Source of the DNA: Watersipora subatra
Lineage: Eukaryota; Bryozoa; Gymnolaemata; Cheilostomatida; Watersiporidae
NCBI RefSeq assembly: GCF_963576615.1
Contig: NC_088708.1
Location: 3,596,001 to 3,660,000, forward strand
DNA: 64,000 nucleotides
Reading direction: 5' to 3'
Part shown: one piece after another, positions 48,792 to 60,176 of the stretch
Position numbering within the stretch: the first letter of the stretch is position 1
How the letters are laid out: every line of letters starts with the position of its first letter
The notes under the pieces: generated by a model
The model's database searches: none
Told to the model about the DNA's origin: nothing
The model's input: the letters and a program-made list of their open reading frames with translations, nothing else
Translations under genes and position numbers: made by a program

Positions 48792-51700
48792 CTACTGGCT
48801 CTTGGTTGCATGGGGTAACAAAGCACTGGAGACTGCAGCTGCATGCAGAGAAGGAGCTCCGCCTAAAAGAAAAATTGTTGTGGCATAAATTAAGCGGGTA
48901 GCTAGGAATTGTCCACAGTTGGCATAAACCAAGCATGGTGCCAGAAGTTCTCTGCATGTTATACAATTATAGAATTTAAAAGTTAACTGAGTAACTTACT
49001 ATATACAATAGAACAGCTGATTTAAAAAGTAAATTCAGCATTTATATATCACTGAACGCTCGCAGACCACAATGCACATACATGTATATTAATAGACTAC
49101 TGAATGCCCGGGTAATAATAGTCTTTGCACAGAACATTTATTTTTATTCAACATATAACAACAGTTACCATTCTAATTTTCAAACTTCATATCATGAGAA
49201 GAGTGTTTTGTGCAGTTTAAATAAATTAAACGAAAAAATAAAACAACTGTAAAGGTTTTCAAACTTTGTCAAAAAACTGTCTTTCAAACTTCATATCATG
49301 AGAAAAAACTTTTGTGCAGCTCAAATAAATTAAGAAACAAAATAAAACAACTATAAAAGTGTTTAAATGTAAATATGAAATAATTAGCAAGTAATAGCTA
49401 AATTAAGCCTGTTTTGCTACGATTACAATAAAAGATGATTTGATACAATTAATACAAACTGAAAAAACAAAATAAAAATCCTGAATATGTTGAATTAATA
49501 ATAACAATTTGTGCATAGAAGTGTGTGTATAAAAAAGGTTACTTTTCTAGCAGAAGTTATCTATCAAAACTTTGAATACGACAGATACTGGTACCTCTCG
49601 ATACTAGTACAAATGTAAAAATGAAATATCGGACTGTCTTTGTCTGGTACTTTGTCTGACCGAACGGAGAAAGAATGTAGAGGCTATTCCGACTCGAGAT
49701 AATAATATTGTCCACATGAAAAGTGTTAGCCTATACTGATTTAGCAATCGAATCTTACGAAAAACCGGAAATAGAAGTGTAACGCACATTTGAAATTGAA
49801 ACGGCAATTGATAATTTTAAATTAAAAAATAGGTAATAGTAGCAAAAAAATTAGTAATTAAACAATTTCAAAAAATAACAAATGCAAAAGGCAATATTAG
49901 TTAATAGTCAAAAGTACACATTTGGCGTGCACTTTTGCACCGTATGCGTGTGCACACGGTATATGATAAGAGTGTTAGAATGCGAGGGATTGTATAGCTC
50001 AGTGTTTAAATGCTTGGTTTTAGACTTGTGGTTGCAGTCTTCGTGAGTTTAAATCCAACAGGCAGCGAGCTTTTCATTCCAATATTATAATAACTATAAC
50101 TGGACAGGTGGACATAAAAACAGAAGATGATGATGAACTTCGAGATTTATAGGAAAAGGAAATGACATAATGTTATAATTTTTTGATTAATCCATTGAGA
50201 ATTCAGATCTCTTCACTTTAGCATTATAGCAAATACTCAAAGTATTTTACTAAAATGATCTCAGGAGCAAGAGGCAAAGACTAGGACTAACACAAATTTG
50301 ATGAAGAACAGGTCGATGAGAATCATAAACACAGGTGAGATGTTGTTTATGATTGATCATTTCCAATCATTAGATTTCAATCAGCCCATATAAACTGGCA
50401 ATATAGGACAGGTTTTATCTGTCACGTAGCATTTTAAAGTGGCTTTTTGCCTGTCAACAATAAGATACCATAACCTATCGAGTCGTCAACAAAGGTCAAA
50501 GGTTAGTGAATGCTCCAAATGTGCATCAATTTGATCAGCTCTGTGAAACAATCAATGTACATACGGGTATGTTGGACTAAACATGCGCAAACTAATTAAG
50601 AACAAACATCTTGTTTCTATTAATCTACATATGTATGTAAATCTAAGTGTTTGTTATATCTCCAGTTATTCTCACGGTTAAACTACAAAGACTCACGACT
50701 AGCTATGATAATGCGTATTATGAGCCTCAGTCTTACAGCTTTTTTCTTTTGTTTTAGCTACTATTGTTTGAGGCATGAGGCCACCATACTACGAAATAAT
50801 TGTTTATTTTAGTACGCTTGGAGATCTCGATTGCATGCAAGATCACGACACATAACGATTATAAGTACAATTATTCCAGACTGCAGCAAGCTGCCTGTGT
50901 GGCTTAGTGGTAACACGCTTAGCTTCACATCCATGCATCTGCCAAATGTATAGGTTTGATTCCTGTGAAGTGTAATCATTTTTCTTAACGTCAAGAGGAA
51001 GGATGGACACGGTTCTTATTATAGTAATGATTTAGACTAGCTCAAGTTACTCTAGCTTAAGTTACTGAAATTCATTGGGTAAAGAAACTTGGCTAATGGC
51101 AACTACATTACCTGCCACTGTTTATAAGCTTGTTTTTATTTCTCGTGCAATGCCGGACATTTTCTGAGAAAAAAATTTTTTATTACCCGTGAAACGCTTT
51201 GAGTTCAGTTAGAAAATATAATGAATAATGATTTTTGATAATGGTTAACAAATGAACACAATGGAGTGTTCTTTCAGCATGACCTATTGTCAGTAGCAAC
51301 TTCTAATAAGCTTCAAGCATTAAAGATGCTTGATATTTGTTCATAATGCTTCTGTATATCAAGCATTCATTACACCATCTACCAACCGAATCTGGTACAT
51401 CCACCACTCTAAATAATCTTCTATGTCACCCACAACATCGTTTGCCACACCATCCACTACATCATTTGTTGCACCAAGCATTGTGCCATTCACTACACAA
51501 TCTGTTACACTTTCCACTAGACTTAGTACAGTTGAATGTTTCATCAAATGATTAAACCCAAAAGAAATATTTTTAGATACACTAACAATTAAGGTTTATA
51601 TTTTAAAAGAACAAATGACCTTCTCCAAAAAGACATAAAACTATCAAAGGTAAATTTGTCATTAAGGAGTCGTTTCCACATACCAGAGAACATAAAGAGG

Positions 51701-54700
51701 ACTCGTCTCCCTTTAAACACTTCTGGCTTGTCATTGAGAAGACCCTGCAAGCCGTAGGCAGCCTTCCCAGTGTATGTTGGGTCAAGAATTACACCGGTAT
51801 TCGCTGCAACTTGACCTATGAACTCTGTGATAAAAGATAAGAAAAATATTTTAACATTTGTTGAAGTGATCCATGTAGCAGACCCGTTGGCAGATACCAT
51901 AAATATAATAAGAGTGTTTTGCATGATGCTATGCAACCTCTGGGTCTGTAAAGTTAAAATTGCTGCCATGTATCAAAACTTGAACACCTAGCTGCTGCGA
52001 AAGAACTATCAACTGATGAATGCTCTTAAGGATTATAGTCAGCCCTGATATATGTGCCGCATAAAGACGATGAGTGTGCCGATAAAATAAGAATTCTAAT
52101 AGGAGCAAGCATTACTAAGACCAGTCAAATGTTCCCACAAACATAAGGTTAATAAAAATAATGATTGGCTAAGCATTATTAGGGCATGCAATGCGAGTGG
52201 GATCATGTCCTTTCGGGCAATACAAAATGTATACAATCATCCACAAGCAGTAAGTTCTCGAGAAAGTGTAAACTGTGAAAGTGTGAAATTCATGCAAAAA
52301 CAGAGCTTAAGGATTTCAAGAATAGTTATTTTCAAAGCGAGCTGCAAGGTGATGAGTATAATTTCCCTATTAAAGATCTCTGTACGTCAACTGTCTAGTG
52401 TATAGCATTAGAACAGCCTCTGGCCATACAACTGGAACCCCTTCCGTTCATCATGACTATCTTGTTCCGATGGAAACAACCAGAGTAATCTGTGCCACAT
52501 TTTTTAGCGCGTCAAAAGTTGGTGTGGAAGATTTCAAAAGCACAAAAAGAAATTCTACATTTTCATTATACAAGAAGTAGTCTTTGTTCTGATCATACTA
52601 ACCTAGTTCTTGAGGTTGGTTGATACCATAACCAAGCCCCTCATAGCCACCATGAAAACTGGCTATATCTGTGGCAGTTACACCAGTTATACCGAGTCCA
52701 TCCAACATATCATTGAGAACTTCCTCTGGATCACAGCTCATGCCCACCTTTATACCGTGGACTCTAAGGAAAACAAACATCTGTTGACATTGATTATCTA
52801 CCAGTTTTGATTTTACTCTACTCCAACATAGTAATTTTATTTGGTGTATTAAATTATGATAACCGACAAGCCGACTTATTTCTCAAATAGTCTCTTACAT
52901 GTATACAGCTCTAGCCTTGGATTCATTCTTATTATTACTGGAACACAGTGTAAAATATTTAGATAGGCTATTGTTGTCATGCACAAGGTGGAAGCAATAC
53001 ATCCTAATACCCAGACAAGCTCATTAAACAAGCTATGAGAACAACTGTAAAAAGATTTACTACCCCTTACTCCATCTACCTTCTACTTGCACATTTCACT
53101 TACCCGTACTATGACATCACTATAAAAATAACATGATGAAGACATTATAACTGAAAGAGCAGTAAACCCTCATGTTATACTTACACGTATAAGGTTAAAA
53201 TGAATTAATAATTAAAATTAGATTAAAATAATTTGAAGGTTAAAATAATTACTACCGACATGCACAGACAAGCTTTACATTGTGTACTGGAAAGTTTTGG
53301 ACATATTCTGATATTTCTCTTGTAGACGCAGATGAAAATGTGCCAGTTAAAGTCACATGTGCATACACTAACTAAAGGGCTGAGACTGAGAGACAGTCAA
53401 CTGTACGAGTTGTACCCACCCACCTGTCAGTGAGAGAGAGTGAGAGAGAAAGTGAGGGGGAGTGAGAGAGTGAGACATTATCCTGTTGGTACAACAGAGA
53501 GAGAGATATACATACCAGTAGTCCAGTATAGGCGTTGTACCCACCTATCGATACAACAGAGAGATATACACACCTGTAACCAGAGCCAGTAAGGTAGTTG
53601 CCAATCGCCAGACCTGACACAGTAGCCGCCGTTCCGCTAACACAGACGAGGTCATCTAGCTCGATTCCCTAGCAACGAGTTGTTTCATTAGGTACTTGGG
53701 CCGAAAAGTTTGTAGTACGATACATACATCAAGACACATGCACATTCATGTATATGTGTACATAAATAATGTGCGAAGTGAAGTCAAAATACCCTAGCAA
53801 TACTTATTGCAGGCAAATGACCTTTTCAGCAAGGCATCAATTCATCTATTTATCTAAATCGAGCTAGTCCATTTCACATAGCAAGTGTTCACAATTATTA
53901 AATCACATGTGCAACAATCGCTCTGGCGGTGTTCCACACATTCCACATATCAAGAAGGGTCAATGCACTAAACAATCCATTCTGTGCGCATGCTGTCCTT
54001 GCGCAGTAATTGTCAAGTTTGAAGACCGTGCCAAAAATGAGTGCAGTGTGGTAAATTGCACATTCCTTAGACAGAGATAAGCTATATGGGAGGATTTCAA
54101 GTTCTGCACTTATATGGCCATGGAATCATTATGACAGCCAGACGAGCGAGCGGCCGTGTCTATCAAAAGAAATCATCGAGTCAATCATAAATTTATTCAA
54201 TTAAATAAGGTAATGAAGTATGTGCCTTTGCAGCTAGAGGCACTCCTCTTTTTATACCAATCACATCACAGCTTAGGGCACTCCCCTTTCTAAACCAACC
54301 ACATTATAGCTCGACGCACTCCCCTTTCTACAGCAATCACATTACAGCTTGAGCCACACAATAATAGCAGTTCTATCTTTCATGATTTGATATTCAGGAT
54401 GATGCAGTCTCATAGCGTCTCCTAACCTACCTGATCTCGTCTCCTAACCCACCTGATCTCGTATCTCCTGGAAGCACTGAATGTAGCCCCAGATTCCAAT
54501 GAGATTTGAGTCTCTATTGTGAATAATGCTGCTCAGCTCACCTGTGCTCTCCCTGAAGCAAAAACACTAATCAACAATTTGCTAGAAGCGGCCATCCTCA
54601 TCATATGCAAAAATCATAATGAAAGCTTCTGTACATTTTTAATAAGATTTTTTGATAAGGTGAAACAGAATTATTAACTATATTCTAGCCCTAGCAATAC

Positions 54701-57092
54701 AGGAGTTTAATCCGATTTCTTACACACAACTGAAAAGATGTCTAACTACTGATATTTAACTAACCAGTATCTATATGCAGCAAATTAGCTTTCAAGTTAT
54801 TTCAAAGAGTACACAATGCTCTGAACATAGGCGCAAGTTGGCTCTGATGTACGCTAACAATAATAATTAAAATACGTAAAGCATATTTAAGAGGAAACAT
54901 GAGTTTTGCAGGCAAAAAGCTGCACTCAAGTACTATCTGTAAATATTGTGGGCAATTATCAAACATTTACCAAACAGGCAAACATTTGACAGTTTGTATA
55001 CATGTTCAAGTAACACCAAGCCTGTCCATATATCACGTGAACACAGAGTTGGCACCACAGCTCATCAATTCACAAACAGAATAATTTGACAAATAATGAC
55101 ATCGTGACATAAAAAACGCAACAGCACATTCTGATCCATGACTTATATACAAGATGTGACACATGACCTACATACAAGGTATGATATACGACCTATACAC
55201 AAGGCGCACATGTAAAACACCTGCATCTCTGTTCGATTTTAACAATTGAGTTTACTAATGCTCTTCAGCCATACCATGACTAGCCAACCGTAGGTAATAT
55301 CATTAGGTTCTCAGATGAGCAGAAGCATCTGTCAAGCAGAAATAACAAGTTCACTTACTTTATTTGCTTGGCAAGCTTCTCCATGTGCGTGCAGGCCTCG
55401 GTGTAGGAAAGCGTGTCGATCACACACATATCTGCTCCAACCATTCTATTTATTAGCATGTTTCCATCACTGCTCAGAGCTGACACCTCCTAGAAACATA
55501 CCAGGCACACTGACACTTTCTCATGTTGTAGTCGGAACAGACACCTTTGACACCTGGCATTTTCTTGCAACTCATGGACTAATAGCCGTGACATTTTTAC
55601 ACCTGATAGTGCTGTGAGGTTTACACCAACATTCAACAGTGACATCTGGCACTTTCTACTACGAATAAAACTGTCACACCTTATATCTGTTAATTTTATA
55701 TTTCACAGTTACTCTCAGCCCTGTAACAAAAACTTACATATATTATAATCAAGGGAGTCATCAATCCCAACAATTGACATATGTGTGTGTCAGGTGAATT
55801 TATAAGCCTGCAGTAGGTAAGATTCATCAGTTTTTGAACGAAGTTCTTTCGATAAATTTACCTTCTCCTTGCTCATCAAGAAAAGATGAGCTTTCAAGCC
55901 AAGTTCAGCACAAGCAACGGCAGTAGCTCGACACTGGTTACTCGTTACTGTGCCTGTTGTAAGGATGTGCTTGCAAGACCTTTCCATAGCCTCAGCTATT
56001 ACAAACTCCAACCTCCTCACCTAAAGACATAACAATAGCCTTAATCAACAAGCAAGGCAAGCTTAGGCTATTCTAGCACAGTTTTAAAAATGTCCACAAA
56101 TATTTCTATATGTCAACATATGTCAGCATATGTCAACATATGTCAGCATATGTCAACATATGTCAGCATATGTCAACATATGTCAGCATGTAAATAAGCA
56201 ACAAAACCATCTACTGTACAAACCTATGATAAGAGCGCTTAAAATTTCAGTCAGCAGAGAAGCAACGGATAGCTTGATGCAAGGACAAATGTAAAACATG
56301 ATAAGCAAACAGTGCGTGTCTCAGTACATCGGTTAGCAACAGATTAAGACTGTCTTTATTCAATGTTGAGGGACACATTACCTTATTTCCTGTCATCAAA
56401 CTTCCTGTCAAATCACCTCGTTTGACATAGACTTCGAACTGCTCAGGCGTCCCTGGAAAGTTCCATCTCTGTATTGGAGTCGGCTTTGTGGCGAGCTATA
56501 AGACAAAATAAGATATGAGGATATCAGTTTGATGAAGAGAGACTCGAATTGAAGTAAATATAAATTTCATGTACTCTGATGGGCCCTCTAGATATCAAGA
56601 ATCATGCATTTAGTGTTTTAAGAAAGCAGTAATTAGACGGGAGAATGATAAATTTTTACAACAACACCAAATGATTTCTATAAGAATTATGATAATTAAG
56701 TTGTTTTTTGGCAATGATAGACGTGTCGATATATAAACCTACTAGATTTGATAATTAATATTATATTACTGTAGCAAAAGTCCATAAATGATTATTATCA
56801 TGAAAATTTTATGTCTTAATAAATTACGACAAAGAGAAGATTACAGTGTCTGAAGAAGACACTGTAAACAGTGTCTGAAGAAGACACTGTAATCCTCTCT
56901 TTTTATACGTCTTAATAAATTACGACAAAGAGAAGATTACAAGATCTGTCCTTCATCGATCAAACTCTCATTCACAAATGACAAATACAAGAATAGTACA
57001 CCGGAATATCAAACCTGAACGAAGTGTTTGGGGATATGTTGGAGATGACTCGCCCAACTTGGGGGAGTGTACTTGACCAATCTCTCAGACAT
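48792..57092 (-). CDS. D-cysteine desulfhydrase-like PLP enzyme paralogue, gene B, 9 coding exons, 349 aa
   Basis: Minus-strand exons, all GT-AG: 57092-57015, 56495-56382, 56020-55862, 55489-55359, 54552-54453, 53668-53574, 52763-52603, 51824-51684, 48862-48792; 1050 nt, stop TAG. The first eight exons equal those of gene A in length and phase (78, 114, 159, 131, 100, 95, 161, 141 nt). It keeps the PLP-lysine context (GDLTGSLMTGNK), YEGLGYG, DPTYTGKAAYG and the terminal GGAPSLHAAA. It differs at key places: RD to RG before the lysine loop; SNH to SNQ (as in ACC deaminases) at 91-93; and PTGGSN to HNRDSN at 172-177. The frame and every splice site are intact, so this is not an obvious pseudogene. 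Changed specificity or loss of catalysis are both possible. As in A, a 3' splice site (CATTGCAG) lies 3 nt before the ATG, implying an upstream untranslated exon. Confidence 0.89.
49101..49190 (+). repeat. Fragment of the GGGTAATAA dispersed repeat
   Basis: TGAATGCCCGGGTAATAATAG followed by AACATTTATTTTTATTCAAC, closely similar to 16500-16575 but lacking the GCGTTGCAC segment. It lies just upstream of the last exon of gene B, in its last intron. Confidence 0.6.
49990..50125 (+). mobile_element. tRNA-headed short SINE in the last intron of gene B
   Basis: GATTGTATAGCTCAGTG (A box), GAGTTTAAATCCAAC (B box), then ATAACTATAACTGGACAGG and TGGACATAAAA. It is in the same family as 10135, 35925 and 42100. 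Confidence 0.65.
50880..51215 (+). mobile_element. Long tRNA-headed SINE, copy 2 (best preserved)
   Basis: The tRNA-like head TGTGGCTTAGTGGTAACAC has a good A box, and the B box GGTTTGATTCC is one base from consensus. The middle carries GCTTAAGTTACTGAAATTCA and TTGGGTAAAGAAACTTGGC. The tail TTATTTCTCGTGCAATGCCG is followed by a second, similar tail TTATTACCCGTGAAACGC. It is not a functional tRNA: the stems do not pair and the body continues. Confidence 0.72.
54235..54355. repeat. About 39-bp tandem repeat, 3 copies
   Basis: GCACTCCCCTTTCTA followed by CCAATCACATTACAGCTTG-like sequence, in gene B intron 5. Confidence 0.82.
54421..54464 (-). repeat. Duplicated 5' splice site of gene B exon 5
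   Basis: On the minus strand GAGATCAG/GTGGGTTAGGAGAC is followed 22 bp later by GAGATCAG/GTAGGTTAGGAGAC. Only the first donor (exon end 54453) keeps the frame; use of the second adds an in-frame TAG. Confidence 0.8.
56100..56190. repeat. 20-bp tandem repeat, about 4 copies
   Basis: The unit is CATATGTCAACATATGTCAG, itself nearly made of two 10-bp halves. In gene B intron 2 region, just upstream of exon 3. Confidence 0.9.
56812..56940. repeat. Composite repeat with twin small hairpins
   Basis: GTCTTAATAAATTACGACA plus AAGAGAAGATTAC occurs twice, flanking two copies of CAGTGTCTGAAGAAGACACTG (8-bp stem, 5-nt loop). In gene B intron 1. Confidence 0.8.
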
Positions 57093-58714
57093 CTTCTGCA
57101 ATGTGCATGCAGGTGATATCCATGATTCAAATAAACTAATGTTAGATTTTAAGTCAGTTGTTGCGATGAGCTAGCTGTTCTTGACTGTCTATTGTGAGGC
57201 AGAGTCAACACCAATATCACACACATGTAGATACAGTATCTTGTATTAGATGCTGTTTATACGCTGCTGGTTCAGATATAAACACCTATGGCAGTCTCAA
57301 ACAACCACTGGCAGCATTTCCAGCAAACCTTTACATGTCTAGTGTTATTAAAGCCTGTGAGTTATTGAGATTTCATTACGTACAAACTTTCAATCAAACT
57401 TTACACATGACCAATGGTTTTGTAATTAATCAAATTAGTGCTGTATGCATGCGCAATGACAAGAATAGCCACATAAGAAAGGTAGTACATGTATTGATAG
57501 TTAATAACAAATCTACCTCGTTAAACCAATAGAAAGGAAACAAAAACTTATGATATCATTTTAGTGTAATACTATGAATGGTATAAAGTGAACAGTCAAA
57601 TATGTTTTTGAGTTTACAGGTTAACGCTTAACATCTTTTGCTATTATTTACATCCGATACAAATGGCTTCATAAGTGATTACTGAAATATTTACTTACTA
57701 TAAGAATTATTTACAACTGGATTCATCTACCTCTGATAAACTACAAAAGTTATCTTTATCAATATGCTTTCAATAAACTGGGTTTAAAAAGAATAACACA
57801 AATGAAACAATGACCTGGCAAGCCTTGTCTCACTCGAGTCAATGACCAACTTATATATTGATACATATCAAATATTACCATAGCTAGATGCCATTTGTAA
57901 ACTGAAGTAGAACAAGTAGTCATTATTGTACACTTTTAATAATTGTTAGTTCATTCAACGACGAATAACTAATCTCTTTGGCTATAGAGACTAACCGCAA
58001 CTCAAACAGAGACAATGGTTTGAAACGTCTTCAGAATAATGCATGAAGAGATGTTATTGGCAACTCCCTGTGGCTTCAACTTGGTTCATAAATCTGTCTG
58101 AAGAACTAGTTGACTACAATCCGCTTTTTTGCAAAAAACATGGCAAAATCCTTGGCATTAAGCTTCAAATTCGTTTTTCTCAACGTTTATTTAATATTGG
58201 ACTAAATTGAATTTGCTTACATATGAATTTGCTCATTCTAACCTACCTAGACATGACAGTAGAAAATTATGTTTGCTAGAAAACTTTTACATTTTGATAA
58301 AAAAACATTGTAGTTTTATAATATTCTAACAAACATGTGCACTATACACATTTAGTCAAGCAATGTACGAGTTTTATAAGCTATCACATCCGTGAAAGTT
58401 TAAAAATGAACAAGTTATTATTTGCTGCATGCACAGTGATGATAAAACCGTCTGCCAAGTGAACTGGTAAAATCAATCATTAGAAACCTCTTTCAACTAG
58501 CGCAGTCAATGCTTAGCAAAAACAGATACGTTGTAAAACAGCAAATATGCAGCTAAAAAGATTACATGAATGTACTAAAATAAAAATTGGTGCAGTGCAC
58601 TGAACAAAACAATCAAGAAAAAGCTGAAGATATGCAGTATCTTGCCTATACTGGTAAAGTTCTGAATCACACAAGTGACTGTATAAGTTCAATCCGATTC
58701 ACTGCTTTATCACA
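57093..58714. other. Upstream region of gene B
   Basis: No coding sequence is supported. The promoter and a non-coding first exon of gene B should lie here or beyond the palindrome at 58715. Confidence 0.4.
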
Positions 58715-59338
58715 ACGTTGAATCTTCCTTCGCTGCTGTCATGAACTAATAAGTGGCAATTAGCGGCAGGGGTACGAGCATTTCTCTTCGGCTCATAACG
58801 TTGAGTCCGCCTTTTAGTATATGTAGGCCCGCCCATTGCCATCGCTTATCAGATCGCAAGTGCTACGGGATCTCTGTCGCCTTAACGGATGTCGTTGAGC
58901 TAATTATTTTCTTATCTTATTTACGACCAAAAATAGATTCATTTCAGTTACCCAGTGTTGTACAGTTTCACTGTACGAAACTGTATGTGAAACTATACGG
59001 CTCTGCAGCTACCAAATTGCGTGTATGCGCCAAACATGTGTTTTGAGCGTACACGCATTTCAGTTAGCCGAAATGAATCTATTTGTGGTCGTAAATAAGA
59101 TAGGAAAATATCAAGCTCAACGACATCTGTTAGGGCGACAGCCGTAGCACTCGCGATCTGATAAGCGATGGCAATGGGCGGGCCCAGAGCCGTATGAAAC
59201 TATACGACACTGGGCGGGCCTACATATACTAAAAGGCGGACTCAACGTTATGAGCCGGAGAGTAATGCTCATACTCCTGCCGATGTTAGCTAATTGCCAC
59301 TGATTAGTTCATGACAGCAGCGAAGGAAGATTTAACGT
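58715..59338. repeat. 624-bp foldback palindrome
   Basis: The left arm starts ACGTTGAATCTTCCTTCGCT and runs to about 58950 (TTACGACCAAAAATAGATTC). The right arm, about 59070-59338, is its imperfect complement and ends AGCGAAGGAAGATTTAACGT. The loop is about 120 bp. The right arm has an extra roughly 50-bp insertion in which CTGGGCGGGCC is duplicated, carrying a CCGTATGAAACTATACG hairpin. It is GC-richer than its surroundings. No target duplication was clear. Confidence 0.85.
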
Positions 59339-59799
59339 ACATGTAATTGTGCATACCGTAAAACATTAAAAAATTACGCACCGTGGAGTTTAATTCCGGA
59401 TAACCCAACCTAAACCGAATGTCAAAAAAAATTTATTATCAAGGTTTCCATGATAGTTGGGTTACTCCTGTCAAGAGTGAGAAAATGTTTCACTTTTTCT
59501 TTGTTACTCACTTTTTTTGTGATTGTGACGCATCCATCACATTGGGTTTACAATGACGTAGCCTGAATGACTGCTAAATGTGATGCATAATACTGCAGAG
59601 CATGAAACGTTATATTTTGGTATTAGATGCTTATAATGAATGAAATATTAATATTTACATGTTTGATGGCCTTTGATAGACATTAGCAATATCTTTTTAA
59701 AAAATTTGCATTACTGTTTCGTAACAGAAGTAGAGAAACTGCCCTAATGATTGTACGGATAAAAACAGTTACGTTCCACAACAAAACCAAGCCGAACAT

Positions 59800-60039
59800 T
59801 GTAATGTCTCTTGCGTGTATATATATACATGTATATATATATTTATATATGCGTAGAAGTTTGCAGTTTAAAGTACAGTTTATTCTCTGCATGTAACTAT
59901 GTCTATACCGACTATACGCATACACAATACAACTCTAAGTCATTCAACTCCTATTACAACTGTCATCATCACACATAGTCTGATGAAAATGATGATGCAA
60001 TGTCAATATACATATTGAGTAGACAACTCCGACATTACA
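59800..60039 (-). repeat. 3' LTR of the right-hand Ty3/gypsy element, 240 bp
   Basis: Read on the minus strand it starts TGTAATGTC and ends GACATTACA, a perfect 9-bp terminal inverted repeat. It contains AATAAACTG as polyadenylation signal. A purine-rich tract (AAAGGAAGGA) lies directly before the start, where plus-strand priming is expected. The integrase stop is 138 bp upstream. The matching 5' LTR lies beyond the window. Confidence 0.87.
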
Positions 60040-60176
60040 TCCTTCCTTTCGTTTATAGACGAATAGATCATTCGGAACAAAACATTTATCAAACAAATAG
60101 AACGCGGCTGTATGAAATAGTGATCAACCAGACCACTTAGTTTAATGTTACAATTAGACTGCTGTCCGCATCTCTG

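Noticed and set aside
50884..50966. Functional tRNA gene
   Set aside because: A and B boxes are present but acceptor and anticodon stems do not pair, and the sequence continues into a SINE body. The same holds for the heads near 10140, 16900, 36050, 42200 and 50000.
51600..51683. Read-through end of gene B exon 8 (GMWKRLLNDK...)
   Set aside because: A consensus donor GTATGTGG follows the exon in both paralogues, and the true last exon is at 48862-48792.
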